From contig NZ_VCHA01000003.1 of assembly GCF_016597815.1 (NCBI RefSeq), positions 434,001 through 498,000 of the forward strand: a stretch of DNA of 64,000 nucleotides, given 5' to 3'. Shown one piece after another: positions 37,366 to 46,647 of this stretch. The DNA is from Marinobacter sp. DY40_1A1. Its GTDB lineage: Bacteria > Pseudomonadota > Gammaproteobacteria > Pseudomonadales > Oleiphilaceae. The notes beneath the pieces are model-generated. The model searched no databases. It was not told where the DNA came from and saw only the letters and a list, made by a program, of their open reading frames with translations. The stretch's first letter is position 1. Each line of letters starts with the position of its first letter. Both the position numbers and the translations under genes were made by a program.

Positions 37366-37488
37366 GATACTCACCTGCTTTACTCCTGATACCTTAACGA
37401 TATCCGTTTCTTTCTTGTTATGTGGTGCCAATCTCCACAGGCTGAGGCGAACGGATAAAAGCCTAACATACTTTTGTCTCATGTCGCC

Positions 37489-38568
37489 TTAACCGACCTC
37501 GTCACCTGTGGTTTCGACCCGTTGGGCCTCCTCACTGAACTCGCGAATAAATATTCCCCAAAATGCCATGAACAAGGCTGCAACCAAAGGCCCCATAACA
37601 AAGCCGTTAATGCCAAACATGGCCAAGCCACCCAGTGTGGACAGCAGCACAATATAATCCGGTAGCTTTGTATCCCGACCCACCATAATCGGACGTAAAA
37701 CGTTATCCGCAAGTCCTATCACGACCACACCGAATATCGTAAGCACCACGGCGTGAACGATGTCACCCACAGCAGCAAGGTAAATTGCCGCAGGCACCCA
37801 CACCAAAGCGGCGCCTACTGCTGGCAGTAGTGAAAAGATGGCCATGACCACACCCCACAACAAGGCGCCACTAATGCCAAGAATCCAGAAAATAATGCCG
37901 CCGAGCGCACCCTGAATAATAGCAATCAACAGGTTGCCTTTAACCGTCGCCCGCGTGACTTCAGCAAACTTGGCAAACAGCAACCGCTCACGCTCATCGC
38001 CCAGAGGAAGTGCACGTATCATCAGCTCTATCAGCTTGCTCCCATCACGGAGCAGAAAGAACGACAAGTACATCATCAGAGCCAACCCGAGGAAAAACTG
38101 AAAGGTATTCTGGCCAATACCCAGCGCTTGCTTTGCAAGAAACTGGCTACCACCCACGAACAGACTAACCACCCGGTCCCGGATTTCGCTGAAGTTGACA
38201 TCAAACTGCGCAAGGAAAGTCTGTATGCCCGGGAAAGATTTGCTCACCTGATCAATATATTCGCCAGGCTTGATATTGCCGTCCTGAATTTGTTGATAAA
38301 TCCCCAGCCCTTCACTCACCAGAGAAGTCACCAGCAACAATACCGGTATAACCACGATCAGCATGCACACCGTCAGGGTTATCAACGCATTTATATTTGG
38401 CCTGTCACCAAGCCGCCGCACCAGAAAGACCTGAAACGGATGAAAGATCAACGCAATGGCGATTGCCCAGAATATGGGCCCGACAAAAGGCTTCATGAGC
38501 AACACGAAGGCAAGTGTTACACCGACCAACATGGCAAGAAAAGTTCGTGTCTCAAGTTTTGCGTACAT
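37489..38568 (-). CDS. AI-2E family (PerM/YdiK-like) transporter
   Basis: A 359-aa inner-membrane protein with eight predicted transmembrane helices, the family N-terminal pair GVTLAFVLLMKPFVGPIFWA, and the central motif LRDGSKLIELMI followed by VKGNLLIAIIQGALGGIIFWI. The family was named for autoinducer-2 export but many members act as sodium/proton antiporters or have other roles; the substrate here cannot be deduced. It lies about 120 bases from the exported-protein gene on the same strand. Confidence 0.88.
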   Translation of the reverse strand: MYAKLETRTFLAMLVGVTLAFVLLMKPFVGPIFWAIAIALIFHPFQVFLVRRLGDRPNINALITLTVCMLIVVIPVLLLVTSLVSEGLGIYQQIQDGNIKPGEYIDQVSKSFPGIQTFLAQFDVNFSEIRDRVVSLFVGGSQFLAKQALGIGQNTFQFFLGLALMMYLSFFLLRDGSKLIELMIRALPLGDERERLLFAKFAEVTRATVKGNLLIAIIQGALGGIIFWILGISGALLWGVVMAIFSLLPAVGAALVWVPAAIYLAAVGDIVHAVVLTIFGVVVIGLADNVLRPIMVGRDTKLPDYIVLLSTLGGLAMFGINGFVMGPLVAALFMAFWGIFIREFSEEAQRVETTGDEVG

Positions 38569-38683
38569 AATTCCGTTTTATCCCTGGCAGATTCAGTCGA
38601 ATAATAGCCTAACACGACCTCATGGCCACCGGAGCATGCTTCAGGGTATAGTGGACTGTTGTTGATCAACTATTAAACAGGTC

Positions 38684-39037
38684 ATGGTGTTGGAACTGGA
38701 AACCTTTACCACGGAAACGGCTCTGGACGCCGCAGCAGAACTGCGCCGGGTGCTCGCTGCCAGAACGCATCGCAGAAAAGTGCTGGGCCAGGAAGTCATA
38801 GTGCCGGGGCAACTGGGCGAAGCTCTTCAACTGCCGCGCATTATCAACCGCCTTCAGAGCAAGCAACAACGGTTCCGGGACCAGGGGCTGGATGATTTCC
38901 AGGAACTCTGGCCAACGCTTTCTGCAGCAACCCGTAAAAAAGTGCTCAACGCCATCGGCTGGTATGACCCCAAAAACCTCAGTTGGGAAGACAAGCGCTC
39001 CAATCGCCGCCCTGTAGTGGCCCCGGACAACTCCTGA
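38684..39037 (+). CDS. Hypothetical protein, 117 aa
   Basis: I do not recognise a named family. The product is soluble, rich in Arg, Leu and Ala, with a predicted helical bundle (about residues 8-90) and a Trp-containing C-terminus (GWYDPKNLSWEDKR). It has no Cys and no signal peptide. The ATG is preceded by AGG about 4 bases away. It stands alone between the AI-2E transporter gene (divergent) and the hydrolase gene. The coding potential appears real from codon use. Confidence 0.65.
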   Translation: MVLELETFTTETALDAAAELRRVLAARTHRRKVLGQEVIVPGQLGEALQLPRIINRLQSKQQRFRDQGLDDFQELWPTLSAATRKKVLNAIGWYDPKNLSWEDKRSNRRPVVAPDNS

Positions 39038-39182
39038 TTCAAAGCCACAACGCACTGTTACGCAACTCAAACACAGCAACTTGTGAACTGACTTATCCTA
39101 GTGATTGAAGATTGTTGAACAGGCTCTGGATTAGCAAAGCCGGCAACGATCACGCAACCAATCAGTCAGGACAGTCGATGGC

Positions 39183-40082
39183 ATGCGTATTCTGAGAACC
39201 GATGAGAGCCGTTTCGCAGGTCTTCCGGATTACCCGTTCACCCCCAATTATATGGATGTAGAGCCCGGCCTCCGCATGCATTACGTTGACGAAGGCCCAA
39301 CTGGCGCCTCGCCTGTTCTGATGCTCCACGGAGAGCCATCCTGGTCATACCTGTACCGCCACATGATCCCTATTGTCGCGGCTGAAGGCCACCGGGTGCT
39401 GGCACCAGATCTGATAGGCTTCGGAAAATCCGACAAGCCGGCATCTGTTGACGACTACAGCTACGATCGCCATCTGGCATGGCTCACCCACTGGATGGAA
39501 GCTCTGGATCTCCAGAATATCACCCTGGTTTGCCAAAATTGGGGTTCACTTCTGGGCCTGCGCCTTGCTGCTGCACTACCAAACCGGTTCCAGCGCATCA
39601 TTGTGGGTAATGGCATGTTGCCGACCGGAGAAACCCGCGCGCCCGCAGCGTTCAGCGTATGGAAAGCCTTTGCCACCCACAGCCCCTGGTTTCCCATTGG
39701 CCGAATTGTGCAATTGGGCACCGAACGAACCTTGAACAAACACGAGTTAGCAGCCTACGAAGCACCCTTCCCTTCAGCAGAATATAAAGCAGGGGCGCGA
39801 GCATTCCCGAAACTGGTACCTTTATCGCCCGGGGATCCGGCAAGCAGCGCCAATAAGGCCGCGTGGAAAGTGCTGGAAAAATGGCGGAAGCCATTCATCA
39901 CCTGTTTCAGCAGTGGCGACCCCATCACCCGAGGCGGAGACCGCTACATGCAGCGCCGCATCCCCGGCGCACTGGGGCAGCCTCACATTACCCTGAGCGG
40001 CGGACACTACCTGCAGGAAGACTCGCCCGAAGATTTTGCACGAATGATAATTGATGCATTAAAGGCGGAATTGGCGGCCTGA
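39183..40082 (+). CDS. Haloalkane dehalogenase-like alpha/beta hydrolase, Asn in nucleophile position
   Basis: A 299-aa alpha/beta hydrolase of the HLD-I (DhlA-like) type: oxyanion HGEPSWSYLYR (from residue 49), nucleophile elbow CQNWGSLLG (117-125), catalytic Asp candidate D246 in SSGDPITRGGD, and His275 in GGHYLQED. True haloalkane dehalogenases have QDWGG; here the codon at 39537-39539 is AAT, giving Asn119 where the nucleophilic Asp should be, plus Ser for the next Gly. The other catalytic positions and the halide-binding Trp are kept. It could be inactive, self-activating by deamidation, or have a changed function. No neighbours suggest a pathway. Confidence 0.88.
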   Translation: MRILRTDESRFAGLPDYPFTPNYMDVEPGLRMHYVDEGPTGASPVLMLHGEPSWSYLYRHMIPIVAAEGHRVLAPDLIGFGKSDKPASVDDYSYDRHLAWLTHWMEALDLQNITLVCQNWGSLLGLRLAAALPNRFQRIIVGNGMLPTGETRAPAAFSVWKAFATHSPWFPIGRIVQLGTERTLNKHELAAYEAPFPSAEYKAGARAFPKLVPLSPGDPASSANKAAWKVLEKWRKPFITCFSSGDPITRGGDRYMQRRIPGALGQPHITLSGGHYLQEDSPEDFARMIIDALKAELAA

Positions 40083-40089
40083 GCTACCA

Positions 40090-40878
40090 TTAACCAAAAA
40101 CAGCCACCGTTTGGCGGCTCAGTGCCAACAATTCGCCACGAGGTGTCCATATCCGGGCTTCGCAATGGCAATAGCCATCTCCTGACTGATCAATCGTCGC
40201 CTTGTACAAAAGCCAGTCGTCGGCTTTCAGAGCCGGCCGGGGATGGATAATATCCAATGCCCAGGATAGAGAACTAGCTGGTACGGCCGATTTAAAATGC
40301 TGGAGAATCGCCGGGGGCCAGGCATCAACCAGGGCGACAATATGAGCGTCTGTAAGCTCTGCAGGCTCCTCCCGAAAGCGCATCCACCCTCCCATTTCTC
40401 GCCCGCCCACACCACTGAACGGCATGCCTCCGTAAGCCCAGCGCATCTCTATGTGACTTATAAAACCTGGGGTTACGCCTTCAATGAAAGGCAGTTCCTG
40501 ACAGCCTTCAACCGGCTTCGCGTCCGGAGCGGATTCCCCCACAAGCTGCACAATCGATTCCCGGTCGCCTGCAAAAGCACCAATGCACACCACCCGAGGT
40601 TCTCCGTTCTGAATAATTCGCCCTTCTACCTGAGTAACCGCTCTTCCCTCACGTAGTATTTGGATATCGAAAACGGCTGGTACCTCTGCCTCTACCGGCC
40701 CGACAAAAGATACGCTCATGGACCTCATTGGCCGGCCATCTACCACCGCATGCTCCATGCGATCAAAAACCAGGGCAGCCACCAGACCACCAAACGTTGC
40801 GCGCCCTTGGGTCCAGGTTGCAGGCATTACCAGTTCTTTGCCGGCACGGCCAGCAGCAATCAGTTCATCAAAGGTCAT
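40090..40878 (-). CDS. TesB-like acyl-CoA thioesterase, double hotdog
   Basis: A 262-aa protein of the acyl-CoA thioesterase family (4HBT_3/TesB-like). The N-terminal hotdog contains GRATFGGLVAALV and MRSMSVSFVGPV; the second hotdog contains ILQHFKSAVPASSLSWALDI and IDQSGDGYCHCEARIW. Substrate chain length cannot be inferred. It converges on the dehalogenase-like gene with 7 bases between stops, and is divergent from the DEAD-box helicase gene. Confidence 0.87.
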   Translation of the reverse strand: MTFDELIAAGRAGKELVMPATWTQGRATFGGLVAALVFDRMEHAVVDGRPMRSMSVSFVGPVEAEVPAVFDIQILREGRAVTQVEGRIIQNGEPRVVCIGAFAGDRESIVQLVGESAPDAKPVEGCQELPFIEGVTPGFISHIEMRWAYGGMPFSGVGGREMGGWMRFREEPAELTDAHIVALVDAWPPAILQHFKSAVPASSLSWALDIIHPRPALKADDWLLYKATIDQSGDGYCHCEARIWTPRGELLALSRQTVAVFG

Positions 40879-41012
40879 AGCGCTTCCCTGTTAGCAACCT
40901 ATCAGTCAAAATGAAAGCCTGCACAAAACGCGAAAACAATGCAATGGCAGTGCCCCGGCAACTACCTACAGAGCGTGATGGATTTCACGTATTAAATCAG
41001 ACTAAAAGCGGT

Positions 41013-41018
41013 TATAAT
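41013..41018 (+). promoter_or_regulatory. Probable -10 of the DEAD-box helicase gene
   Basis: A perfect TATAAT about 56 bases before the ATG of the helicase gene; the -35 is not clear. The start point would be near 41025, giving a leader of about 50 bases that contains a palindrome (41031-41047). Confidence 0.5.
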
Positions 41019-41030
41019 ATCGCCACATAT

Positions 41031-41047
41031 GCATTGCCCGGCAATGC
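41031..41047 (+). promoter_or_regulatory. Perfect palindrome in the DEAD-box helicase leader
   Basis: Seven-base arms 41031-41037 and 41041-41047 with a CCG loop make a tight RNA hairpin ahead of the start codon. As DNA it is an almost perfect palindrome of 8+8 around one base. It could be an operator or a structured leader; cold-shock and autoregulatory leaders are known for deaD homologues. Confidence 0.45.
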
Positions 41048-41074
41048 TTTACCTTCCGAATACCGAGTAAATCA

Positions 41075-42607
41075 ATGTCTGAATTGTCCTTTGCCGAACT
41101 GGGGCTTGATCCAGCCGTACTTGAAGCTGTATCTGCTATTGGCTACGAAACCCCAACGCCCATCCAGGCCCAGTGCATCCCTGCACTGCTCGCTGGCAAA
41201 CATCTACTGGGCGTTGCCCAGACCGGCACGGGTAAAACCGCCGCCTTCGCATTACCGCTGCTAAGCCGGGTTGATGCATCTGTAACTGAACCTCAAATTC
41301 TGGTTCTGGCCCCTACCCGGGAGCTGGCTATCCAGGTGGCGGAGGCTTTTACCTCTTACGCTGCAAAATTTCGCAATTTCCACGTACTGCCAATTTACGG
41401 CGGCCAGGACTTTTATCCTCAGATCAAGGGTCTCAAGCGTGGTGCGCAGGTTATTGTCGGCACACCAGGCCGTATGCTCGATCACCTGCGCAAAGGTACC
41501 CTGCGTCTGGAGAACCTGAAGGCACTGGTACTGGATGAAGCCGACGAAATGCTGCGCATGGGCTTCATTGATGACGTGGAAGCCATTCTGGCCAAAACAC
41601 CAGCCAACTGTCAGCGTGCACTGTTCTCAGCCACCATGCCTCCGCAGATCAAAAAGGTTGCTCAAACCTACTTGCGCGATGCTGTGGAAGTAAAAATCGA
41701 GAGCGAAACCCGCACAGTTGAGCGTATTTCCCAGTATTTCCTGCCGGTTTATGCAGAGCGAAAGCTCGACGCTCTGACCCGCATTCTGGAAGTGGAGCCA
41801 ACCGAAGGTGCCATTATCTTTGTACGCACCAAGGCTGAAACCACACTGCTGGCCGAGAAGCTCAGTGCCCGCGGGCATGCAGTGGCACCTCTGAACGGCG
41901 ATCTGAACCAACGTCAGCGCGAGCAGACTGTTGAAGATCTGAAGCGTGGCAAGAAAGATATTATCGTTGCAACGGACGTTGCCGCTCGTGGCCTGGACGT
42001 GCCCAGAATCACTCACGTTATAAACTATGATGTGCCCTATGACACCGAAGCCTACATCCACCGGGTGGGTCGTACCGGCCGCGCCGGTCGCGTAGGCAAG
42101 GCTATTCTTCTGGTCACTCCACGTGAGCGGAGCTGGTTGCGCACACTTGAGCGCGCCACCAACTCGCCTATGATGGCTTATGAACTGCCCTCGCCGGTTG
42201 AACTGAAGAAAATGCGCGAAGAGCAGTTTGAAACCCAGCTATTGGGCTATGCTGAAGACAAAAAGCTCGCCAAGTCCATGGCACTGCTGGATGAGATCGC
42301 TGAGCGCAACGAGATGGATATTGCCATGGTTGCGGGTGCTTTGGCGTGCTGGATGGAGGCAATGCAGCCTGGTTTGCTACCCCTGGAACAACCAGAAGCG
42401 CTGCCGGTAGTGTCTGCTTCTGCACCTGCTCGCCGTGATCGCAAAGGTGGCGGTGGTCGCCCGGGTGAATTCCGCAAGGGACCACCTAAAGGTGGTTACA
42501 AAGGACGCGGTGGCACTGGCGGTGCCGGCGCTCGTGGCAAGCCACCCGGTAAAGGCGGCAAGCCTGCAGGTAAGCGGCCTCCCCGTCAGTCTGACGCCAA
42601 GCGCTGA
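41075..42607 (+). CDS. deaD: DEAD-box ATP-dependent RNA helicase (DeaD/CsdA-like)
   Basis: RNA helicase involved in ribosome assembly and cold adaptation. All motifs are visible: Q motif (YETPTPIQAQCIP), AQTGTGKT (48-55), PTRELA, DEAD (near 157), SAT, and HRVGRTGRAGR. A C-terminal region from about 440 is an Arg/Gly/Lys-rich tail. At 510 aa it is shorter than E. coli DeaD (about 630); the dedicated RNA-recognition fold seems absent, so it may equally be an RhlE/SrmB-like protein. The motif YAARF-type spacing supports DeaD. The stop overlaps convergent folA by 22 bases. Confidence 0.88.
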   Translation: MSELSFAELGLDPAVLEAVSAIGYETPTPIQAQCIPALLAGKHLLGVAQTGTGKTAAFALPLLSRVDASVTEPQILVLAPTRELAIQVAEAFTSYAAKFRNFHVLPIYGGQDFYPQIKGLKRGAQVIVGTPGRMLDHLRKGTLRLENLKALVLDEADEMLRMGFIDDVEAILAKTPANCQRALFSATMPPQIKKVAQTYLRDAVEVKIESETRTVERISQYFLPVYAERKLDALTRILEVEPTEGAIIFVRTKAETTLLAEKLSARGHAVAPLNGDLNQRQREQTVEDLKRGKKDIIVATDVAARGLDVPRITHVINYDVPYDTEAYIHRVGRTGRAGRVGKAILLVTPRERSWLRTLERATNSPMMAYELPSPVELKKMREEQFETQLLGYAEDKKLAKSMALLDEIAERNEMDIAMVAGALACWMEAMQPGLLPLEQPEALPVVSASAPARRDRKGGGGRPGEFRKGPPKGGYKGRGGTGGAGARGKPPGKGGKPAGKRPPRQSDAKR

Positions 42608-43101
42608 TAGACGACGAAGCTGTAGTCGTAAGGATTGTTATCGGACGCGGAGAAATCCTCCCGTCCGATTTCTTCCCACTCATCCCAGTTCACTTCCGGG
42701 AAGTACGCATCGCCATCCACCTCGGCGTGCACTTGAGTGATATAAATGCGGTCTACCATGGGTAGCGCTTCCGCATAGATTTGCCCTCCCCCGATCACCA
42801 TTACCTCATCGACACCGTCCAACTCTGCTTGTGCTTCGGCTTTTATCAGCGCGTCATTCAGTGATTTTGAGCTTACCGTTCCTGCGGGTGCTTCCCAGTC
42901 TGCATTACGGGAGATGACCACATTCATTCGGCCCGGCAGCGGTCTGCCAATGGAGTCCCAGGTTTTGCGCCCCATTATGATGGGCTTGCCCATGGTGGCC
43001 TGTTTGAAGTACTTGAGATCACCCGGCAGATACCATGGCAGATTGTTGTTCCGGCCAATAACGCGGTTTCGGGACATGGCAACAATCAAAGCTTTTCGCA
43101 T
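42586..43101 (-). CDS. folA: Dihydrofolate reductase
   Basis: NADPH-dependent reduction of dihydrofolate, restoring the cofactor used by the neighbouring ThyA. It begins MRKALIVAMSRNRVIG, with the Asp-type active-site loop LPWYLPGDLKYF, GRKTWDSIGRPLP and VIGGGQIYAEALP. The ATG at 43101 is chosen because GAGAGGAAAAG precedes it and conserved sequence begins there; the frame continues 31 codons upstream through the palindromic element and should not be used. The 171-aa product overlaps deaD by 22 bases. Confidence 0.95.
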   Translation of the reverse strand: MRKALIVAMSRNRVIGRNNNLPWYLPGDLKYFKQATMGKPIIMGRKTWDSIGRPLPGRMNVVISRNADWEAPAGTVSSKSLNDALIKAEAQAELDGVDEVMVIGGGQIYAEALPMVDRIYITQVHAEVDGDAYFPEVNWDEWEEIGREDFSASDNNPYDYSFVVYQRLASD

Positions 43102-43138
43102 TTCTTTTCCTCTCGAATTCGTACACCTACATTTGGAC

Positions 43139-43247
43139 CGGGCGAGCGGGAAGGGCATTCCGAAAATGTGCGGAGCCATGGATGGCGGAGCCAAGCGTAC
43201 ACGGACGTATTCACAGCGTTTTTCGGAATGCCCTTCCCGCTCGTCCG
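43139..43247. repeat. Long palindromic intergenic element between thyA and folA
   Basis: A 24-bp perfect inverted repeat (43143-43166 with 43220-43243), extended by three more pairs after one mismatch, encloses 53 bases. The interior holds a TGTG/CACA pairing (43167-43170, 43212-43215), a GCCAT/ATGGC palindrome, and two copies of GGAGCCA 16 bases apart. It lies in a 189-base gap between two co-oriented genes. It looks like a non-autonomous mobile repeat or a structured RNA of the kind scattered between genes in marine gammaproteobacteria. No coding sense is apparent. Copy number elsewhere cannot be seen here. Confidence 0.85.
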
Positions 43248-43290
43248 CCCCCCAGGTTTACGGTCAGATTTTTAAAGGCACGCGCCGAGC

Positions 43291-44130
43291 TTAAATAGCT
43301 ATAGGTGCTTTGATGCCGGGGTAAGGGTCGTAGCCTTCGAACTCGAAGTCGTCCAGTTCGTAGTCAAAAATTGAATCTGGCTTACGCTTGATAACCAGCT
43401 TAGGCAGGGCCTTTGGCTCGCGCTTTAGCTGTTCGAAAACGATGTCATCGGTGAGGTGATTTTGATACAGATGACAGTCGCCAAAGGTATGCACAAACTC
43501 GCCAACTTCCAGTTCACACTGCTGCGCAATCATATGCGTTAACAAGGCGTATGACGCAATGTTGAAGGGTACGCCCAAAAAAAGATCTGCACTACGCTGA
43601 TAAAGCTGGCAAGAGAGCTTGCCGTCGAGCACGTAGAACTGGAACAGGCAGTGGCAGGGTGCCAGTGCCATCAGGCCTTTCTCGGCGTTTTCCTGAGGTC
43701 CAATAGATTCATCCGGAAGCTCGGCCGGGTTCCAGGCGGATACGATCAGGCGACGGGAGTTTGGCTTTTTGCGGATCTGGTCGATTACTTCGCTGATCTG
43801 GTCGACTACCCGTCCGTCCGGGCACTCCCAGCTTCGCCACTGCTTGCCGTAAATCGGGCCAAGGTCGCCATTTTCCAGCGCCCACTCGTTCCAGATGGAG
43901 ACTTTGCGTTCTTTCAGCCAGTTGTTGTCTGTGGAGCCTTTCAGGAACCAGAGCAACTCGTAAATGATACTGCGCAGGTGAACTTTTTTGGTGGTAACCA
44001 GAGGAAAACCTTCCTGGAGGTTAAACCGGATCTGGCGTCCGAAAACAGAGCGGGTACCAACGCCGGTACGGTCGCCTTTGTCGAATCCGTTGTCCACTAC
44101 GTCGCGCATCAGGTCGAGATAGGCTTTCAT
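43291..44130 (-). CDS. thyA: Thymidylate synthase
   Basis: Makes dTMP from dUMP using methylenetetrahydrofolate. The catalytic Cys159 is in ALAPCHC; the RxxxxG loop (RTGVGT), SAWNP, the dUMP-binding [17 protein letters not shown] and [10 protein letters not shown] are present. At 279 aa it is about 15 residues longer than the E. coli enzyme because of an insertion near residue 145. It overlaps lgt by four bases and is followed, after the palindromic element, by folA. Confidence 0.96.
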   Translation of the reverse strand: MKAYLDLMRDVVDNGFDKGDRTGVGTRSVFGRQIRFNLQEGFPLVTTKKVHLRSIIYELLWFLKGSTDNNWLKERKVSIWNEWALENGDLGPIYGKQWRSWECPDGRVVDQISEVIDQIRKKPNSRRLIVSAWNPAELPDESIGPQENAEKGLMALAPCHCLFQFYVLDGKLSCQLYQRSADLFLGVPFNIASYALLTHMIAQQCELEVGEFVHTFGDCHLYQNHLTDDIVFEQLKREPKALPKLVIKRKPDSIFDYELDDFEFEGYDPYPGIKAPIAI

Positions 44131-44918
44131 TCCGCGTTTCTCCGGTAAGCAATAAACATCAAGGCCAGGCCGGCCAGAAGCATCGGTAAGGACAGCACCT
44201 GCCCCATGGTGACCCAGTCAAACGCCAGGTACCCCAACTGCGCATCCGGTTGGCGTACAAACTCAACCAGGAAGCGAAAAATGCCGTAGCAAATCAGGAA
44301 CAGTCCTGACACGGCCATTCTTGGGCGTGGTTTTGCAGAGAACCACCATAGGATGACGAAGAATAGAACCCCCTCGAGGGCAAACTGGTATAGCTGGGAA
44401 GGATGGCGGGCCAGCGCGTCCGGGGCCTGGCGGAATACCATTCCCCACGGCATATCCGTGGGCTTGCCCCAGAGTTCACCATTGATAAAGTTACCAATTC
44501 GCCCTGCCCCAAGACCTACTGGCACAAGAGGGGCTACAAAGTCCGCTAGATGCCAGAAGCCGGTTCCGATTTTTCGGCCGTACCACCAGATAGCGAACAT
44601 TACACCCAACAGCCCGCCGTGGAAGGACATTCCACCTTCCCAGACCCGCAGGAGCCAAAGAGGGTCTGCCAGGAAAGCGTCAAAATTGTAGAAGATGACG
44701 TATCCAAAGCGCCCGCCCAGAATAACGCCCAACGCAAGATAAAATAGCAGGTCGCCCATTTGCTCTTCAGTAATCGGGGACCAGGGTTTACGTGTGCGCA
44801 ATCTGCCCAACCACCAGCCTGCCAGAAAGCCGACCAGGTAGGTGAGTCCATACCAGTGAATTTTGAGCGGCCCGATGGCAATGGCTACGGGGTCTATCTG
44901 TGGATGCTGGAGCATCAA
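44127..44918 (-). CDS. lgt: Prolipoprotein diacylglyceryl transferase
   Basis: Attaches diacylglycerol to the lipobox Cys of prolipoproteins in the inner membrane. The 263-aa protein has seven predicted helices, the HGGLLG loop and the Lgt signature [13 protein letters not shown] with essential Arg and Asn. It is coupled to thyA through a four-base overlap, the lgt-thyA order of E. coli. Lipoprotein substrates in this window include RlpA and the large lipoprotein at 9.3-11.2 kb. Confidence 0.96.
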   Translation of the reverse strand: MMLQHPQIDPVAIAIGPLKIHWYGLTYLVGFLAGWWLGRLRTRKPWSPITEEQMGDLLFYLALGVILGGRFGYVIFYNFDAFLADPLWLLRVWEGGMSFHGGLLGVMFAIWWYGRKIGTGFWHLADFVAPLVPVGLGAGRIGNFINGELWGKPTDMPWGMVFRQAPDALARHPSQLYQFALEGVLFFVILWWFSAKPRPRMAVSGLFLICYGIFRFLVEFVRQPDAQLGYLAFDWVTMGQVLSLPMLLAGLALMFIAYRRNAE

Positions 44919-44925
44919 TAACCTC

Positions 44926-45723
44926 TCAACTCAAAAGAAAACGTAGGCCAACCACCAGAAGCAGGATGGCAAATACGCGTTTCAGCGCCTTGGCGTTAAG
45001 CCGGTGCGCCAGGTTTGCCCCCACTCGGGCAAACAGCACACTGGTAAGAATAATCCCGATCAAAGCAGGCAAATAGATATAACCAAGGCTGTATTCCGGC
45101 AGGGCCGGCTCGTTCCATCCTGTCCAGGCATTGCCCACAGCACCGGCAACCGCAATTGGCAATCCGCAGGCGGCGGAGGTGCCTACCGCCTGCTGCATAC
45201 GAACATTGCTCCAGCTCAGGTAGGGCACAGTAAGCGTTCCGCCGCCTATCCCGAAAATCGCTGAGGCCCAGCCAATACCTGCACCCGCACCTGCAAGGCC
45301 GGCTTTGCCTGCAACATTTCGGCCTGGCGAGGGGTTTACCTCGAACAGCATTTTCAGCCCGACCAGAATGACAAACACACCGATAATAAGTTCCAGCATA
45401 GCTCCGCTTAGCAGGGCAGCTGTCCAGGCGCCTATAAGCGCGCCAGCAACGATACCGAAGGCCATCGGCCGGAATACATCCCAGCGGATAGCCCCATGAC
45501 CGTGATGCGAACGAATGGAGCTGAGGGATGTAAACACGATGGTCGCAAGTGAGGTGCCAACGGCCATGTGTGCCGCAATTTCCAGACTAAAATCCTGAGC
45601 CCCGAAACTGAAAATCAGTACTGGCACAATAATAAGGCCACCGCCAATTCCAAAAAGGCCTGCAAGGGTGCCAGCAAAGGCTCCGAGTATCAGATAGATG
45701 GCAAATACGGATAACAGGGACAT
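44926..45723 (-). CDS. TSUP (TauE/SafE) family permease
   Basis: A 265-aa membrane protein with about eight helices and the two glycine-rich repeats of this family ([16 protein letters not shown] near the start and [17 protein letters not shown] near the middle). Members export sulfite, sulfoacetate or other anions, or act as uptake carriers; no substrate is indicated. It is 7 bases upstream of lgt on the same strand, the neighbourhood also found in pseudomonads. An in-frame GTG two codons earlier is an alternative start. Confidence 0.9.
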   Translation of the reverse strand: MSLLSVFAIYLILGAFAGTLAGLFGIGGGLIIVPVLIFSFGAQDFSLEIAAHMAVGTSLATIVFTSLSSIRSHHGHGAIRWDVFRPMAFGIVAGALIGAWTAALLSGAMLELIIGVFVILVGLKMLFEVNPSPGRNVAGKAGLAGAGAGIGWASAIFGIGGGTLTVPYLSWSNVRMQQAVGTSAACGLPIAVAGAVGNAWTGWNEPALPEYSLGYIYLPALIGIILTSVLFARVGANLAHRLNAKALKRVFAILLLVVGLRFLLS

Positions 45724-45818
45724 ACACACTCACACATCCGGGAAAACAAGGCTGGTATGATACACACCGGCCGTACAATATGCAGCGCCCGAAATTAAGC
45801 ATTGGAGACCAACCCGGC

Positions 45819-46592
45819 ATGTGCCTGATCGCTTTTTCTCTTAGCCAGAGTGCCCGATTTCCGCTGGTGGTAGCCGCTAACCGTGATGAGTTTTTTCGCA
45901 GACCCACCGCACCTATGGACTGGTGGACAACAGATGCTGGCAACCGAGTGCTCTCCGGCCGGGATTTGCAATCCGGCGGCACCTGGCTGGCCGTGTCCCC
46001 GGAAGGGCTGGTCACCGCGGTAACGAATGTCCGAGAAGGGTCGCCAGAAGCCGGCAGTATAAGCCGTGGAGAGCTACCCCTCAGGGCGCTTGCAGAATCA
46101 GAAGTGCAACTGCAAAACAGCCTGAAAGGCACATCATCCTGCTACTCAGGGTTCAATCTGGTTCGCCTCGGTGAGAGCTCTGGCTGGTACTACAGCAACC
46201 GCGATGCTCACCCGGGCCGCAACATTTACCGTGGCACTTATGGTCTGAGCAATCACCTGCTCCAAACACCTTGGCCCAAGCTTTTGCGCCTCAGGGAAGC
46301 GGTTGGCCACACAGTTAAATCTGCTGACAGGAACACAGACACTCTGCACAAAGAGCTTACCAGCCTGCTGCAAGACACCACGCCCGCGCCAGACCACCTG
46401 CTCCCAAACTCAGGCGTACACCGTGATACCGAGCGCTTTCTTTCATCTCCATTTATAACCGGCACAGAATACGGCACCCGCGCCACTACCGTAATCAGCA
46501 TCTCCAACACCGGCGAAATCCATGTGAGTGAGCAAAGCTGGGCACCTGAAGGGCATCCTGTGGAATACCGGGAGTTCCACTGGCAGCGATAG
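45819..46592 (+). CDS. NRDE (TANGO2) family protein
   Basis: A 257-aa protein of the NRDE family named for the Asn-Arg-Asp-Glu motif, seen here as VAANRDEFFRRPT. It starts MCLIAFSLS, where an exposed Cys may be the N-terminal nucleophile of an Ntn-type fold. Other features are the GGTWLAVSP and YGTRATT segments. Homologues of eukaryotic TANGO2 have been linked to heme or lipid handling, but bacterial function is not settled. The start at 45819 is the classic one. It lies upstream of xseB without apparent coupling. Confidence 0.88.
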   Translation: MCLIAFSLSQSARFPLVVAANRDEFFRRPTAPMDWWTTDAGNRVLSGRDLQSGGTWLAVSPEGLVTAVTNVREGSPEAGSISRGELPLRALAESEVQLQNSLKGTSSCYSGFNLVRLGESSGWYYSNRDAHPGRNIYRGTYGLSNHLLQTPWPKLLRLREAVGHTVKSADRNTDTLHKELTSLLQDTTPAPDHLLPNSGVHRDTERFLSSPFITGTEYGTRATTVISISNTGEIHVSEQSWAPEGHPVEYREFHWQR

Positions 46593-46603
46593 CGCTCAGC
46601 CTC

Positions 46604-46612
46604 TGATATAAT
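46604..46612 (+). promoter_or_regulatory. Extended -10 promoter of xseB-ispA-dxs
   Basis: TGATATAAT matches the extended -10 consensus TGnTATAAT, 36 bases before the xseB start. The -35 region is weak, as is usual for extended -10 promoters. The operator content of the leader is not evident. Confidence 0.65.
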
Positions 46613-46647
46613 CCGCGAAATTCGTCCACCCGATCGGAGGGCCGCAG

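Noticed and set aside
42914..43294. Plus-strand frame running through the palindromic element
   Set aside because: It crosses folA antisense and the structured repeat; repeats of this kind often yield spurious short proteins.
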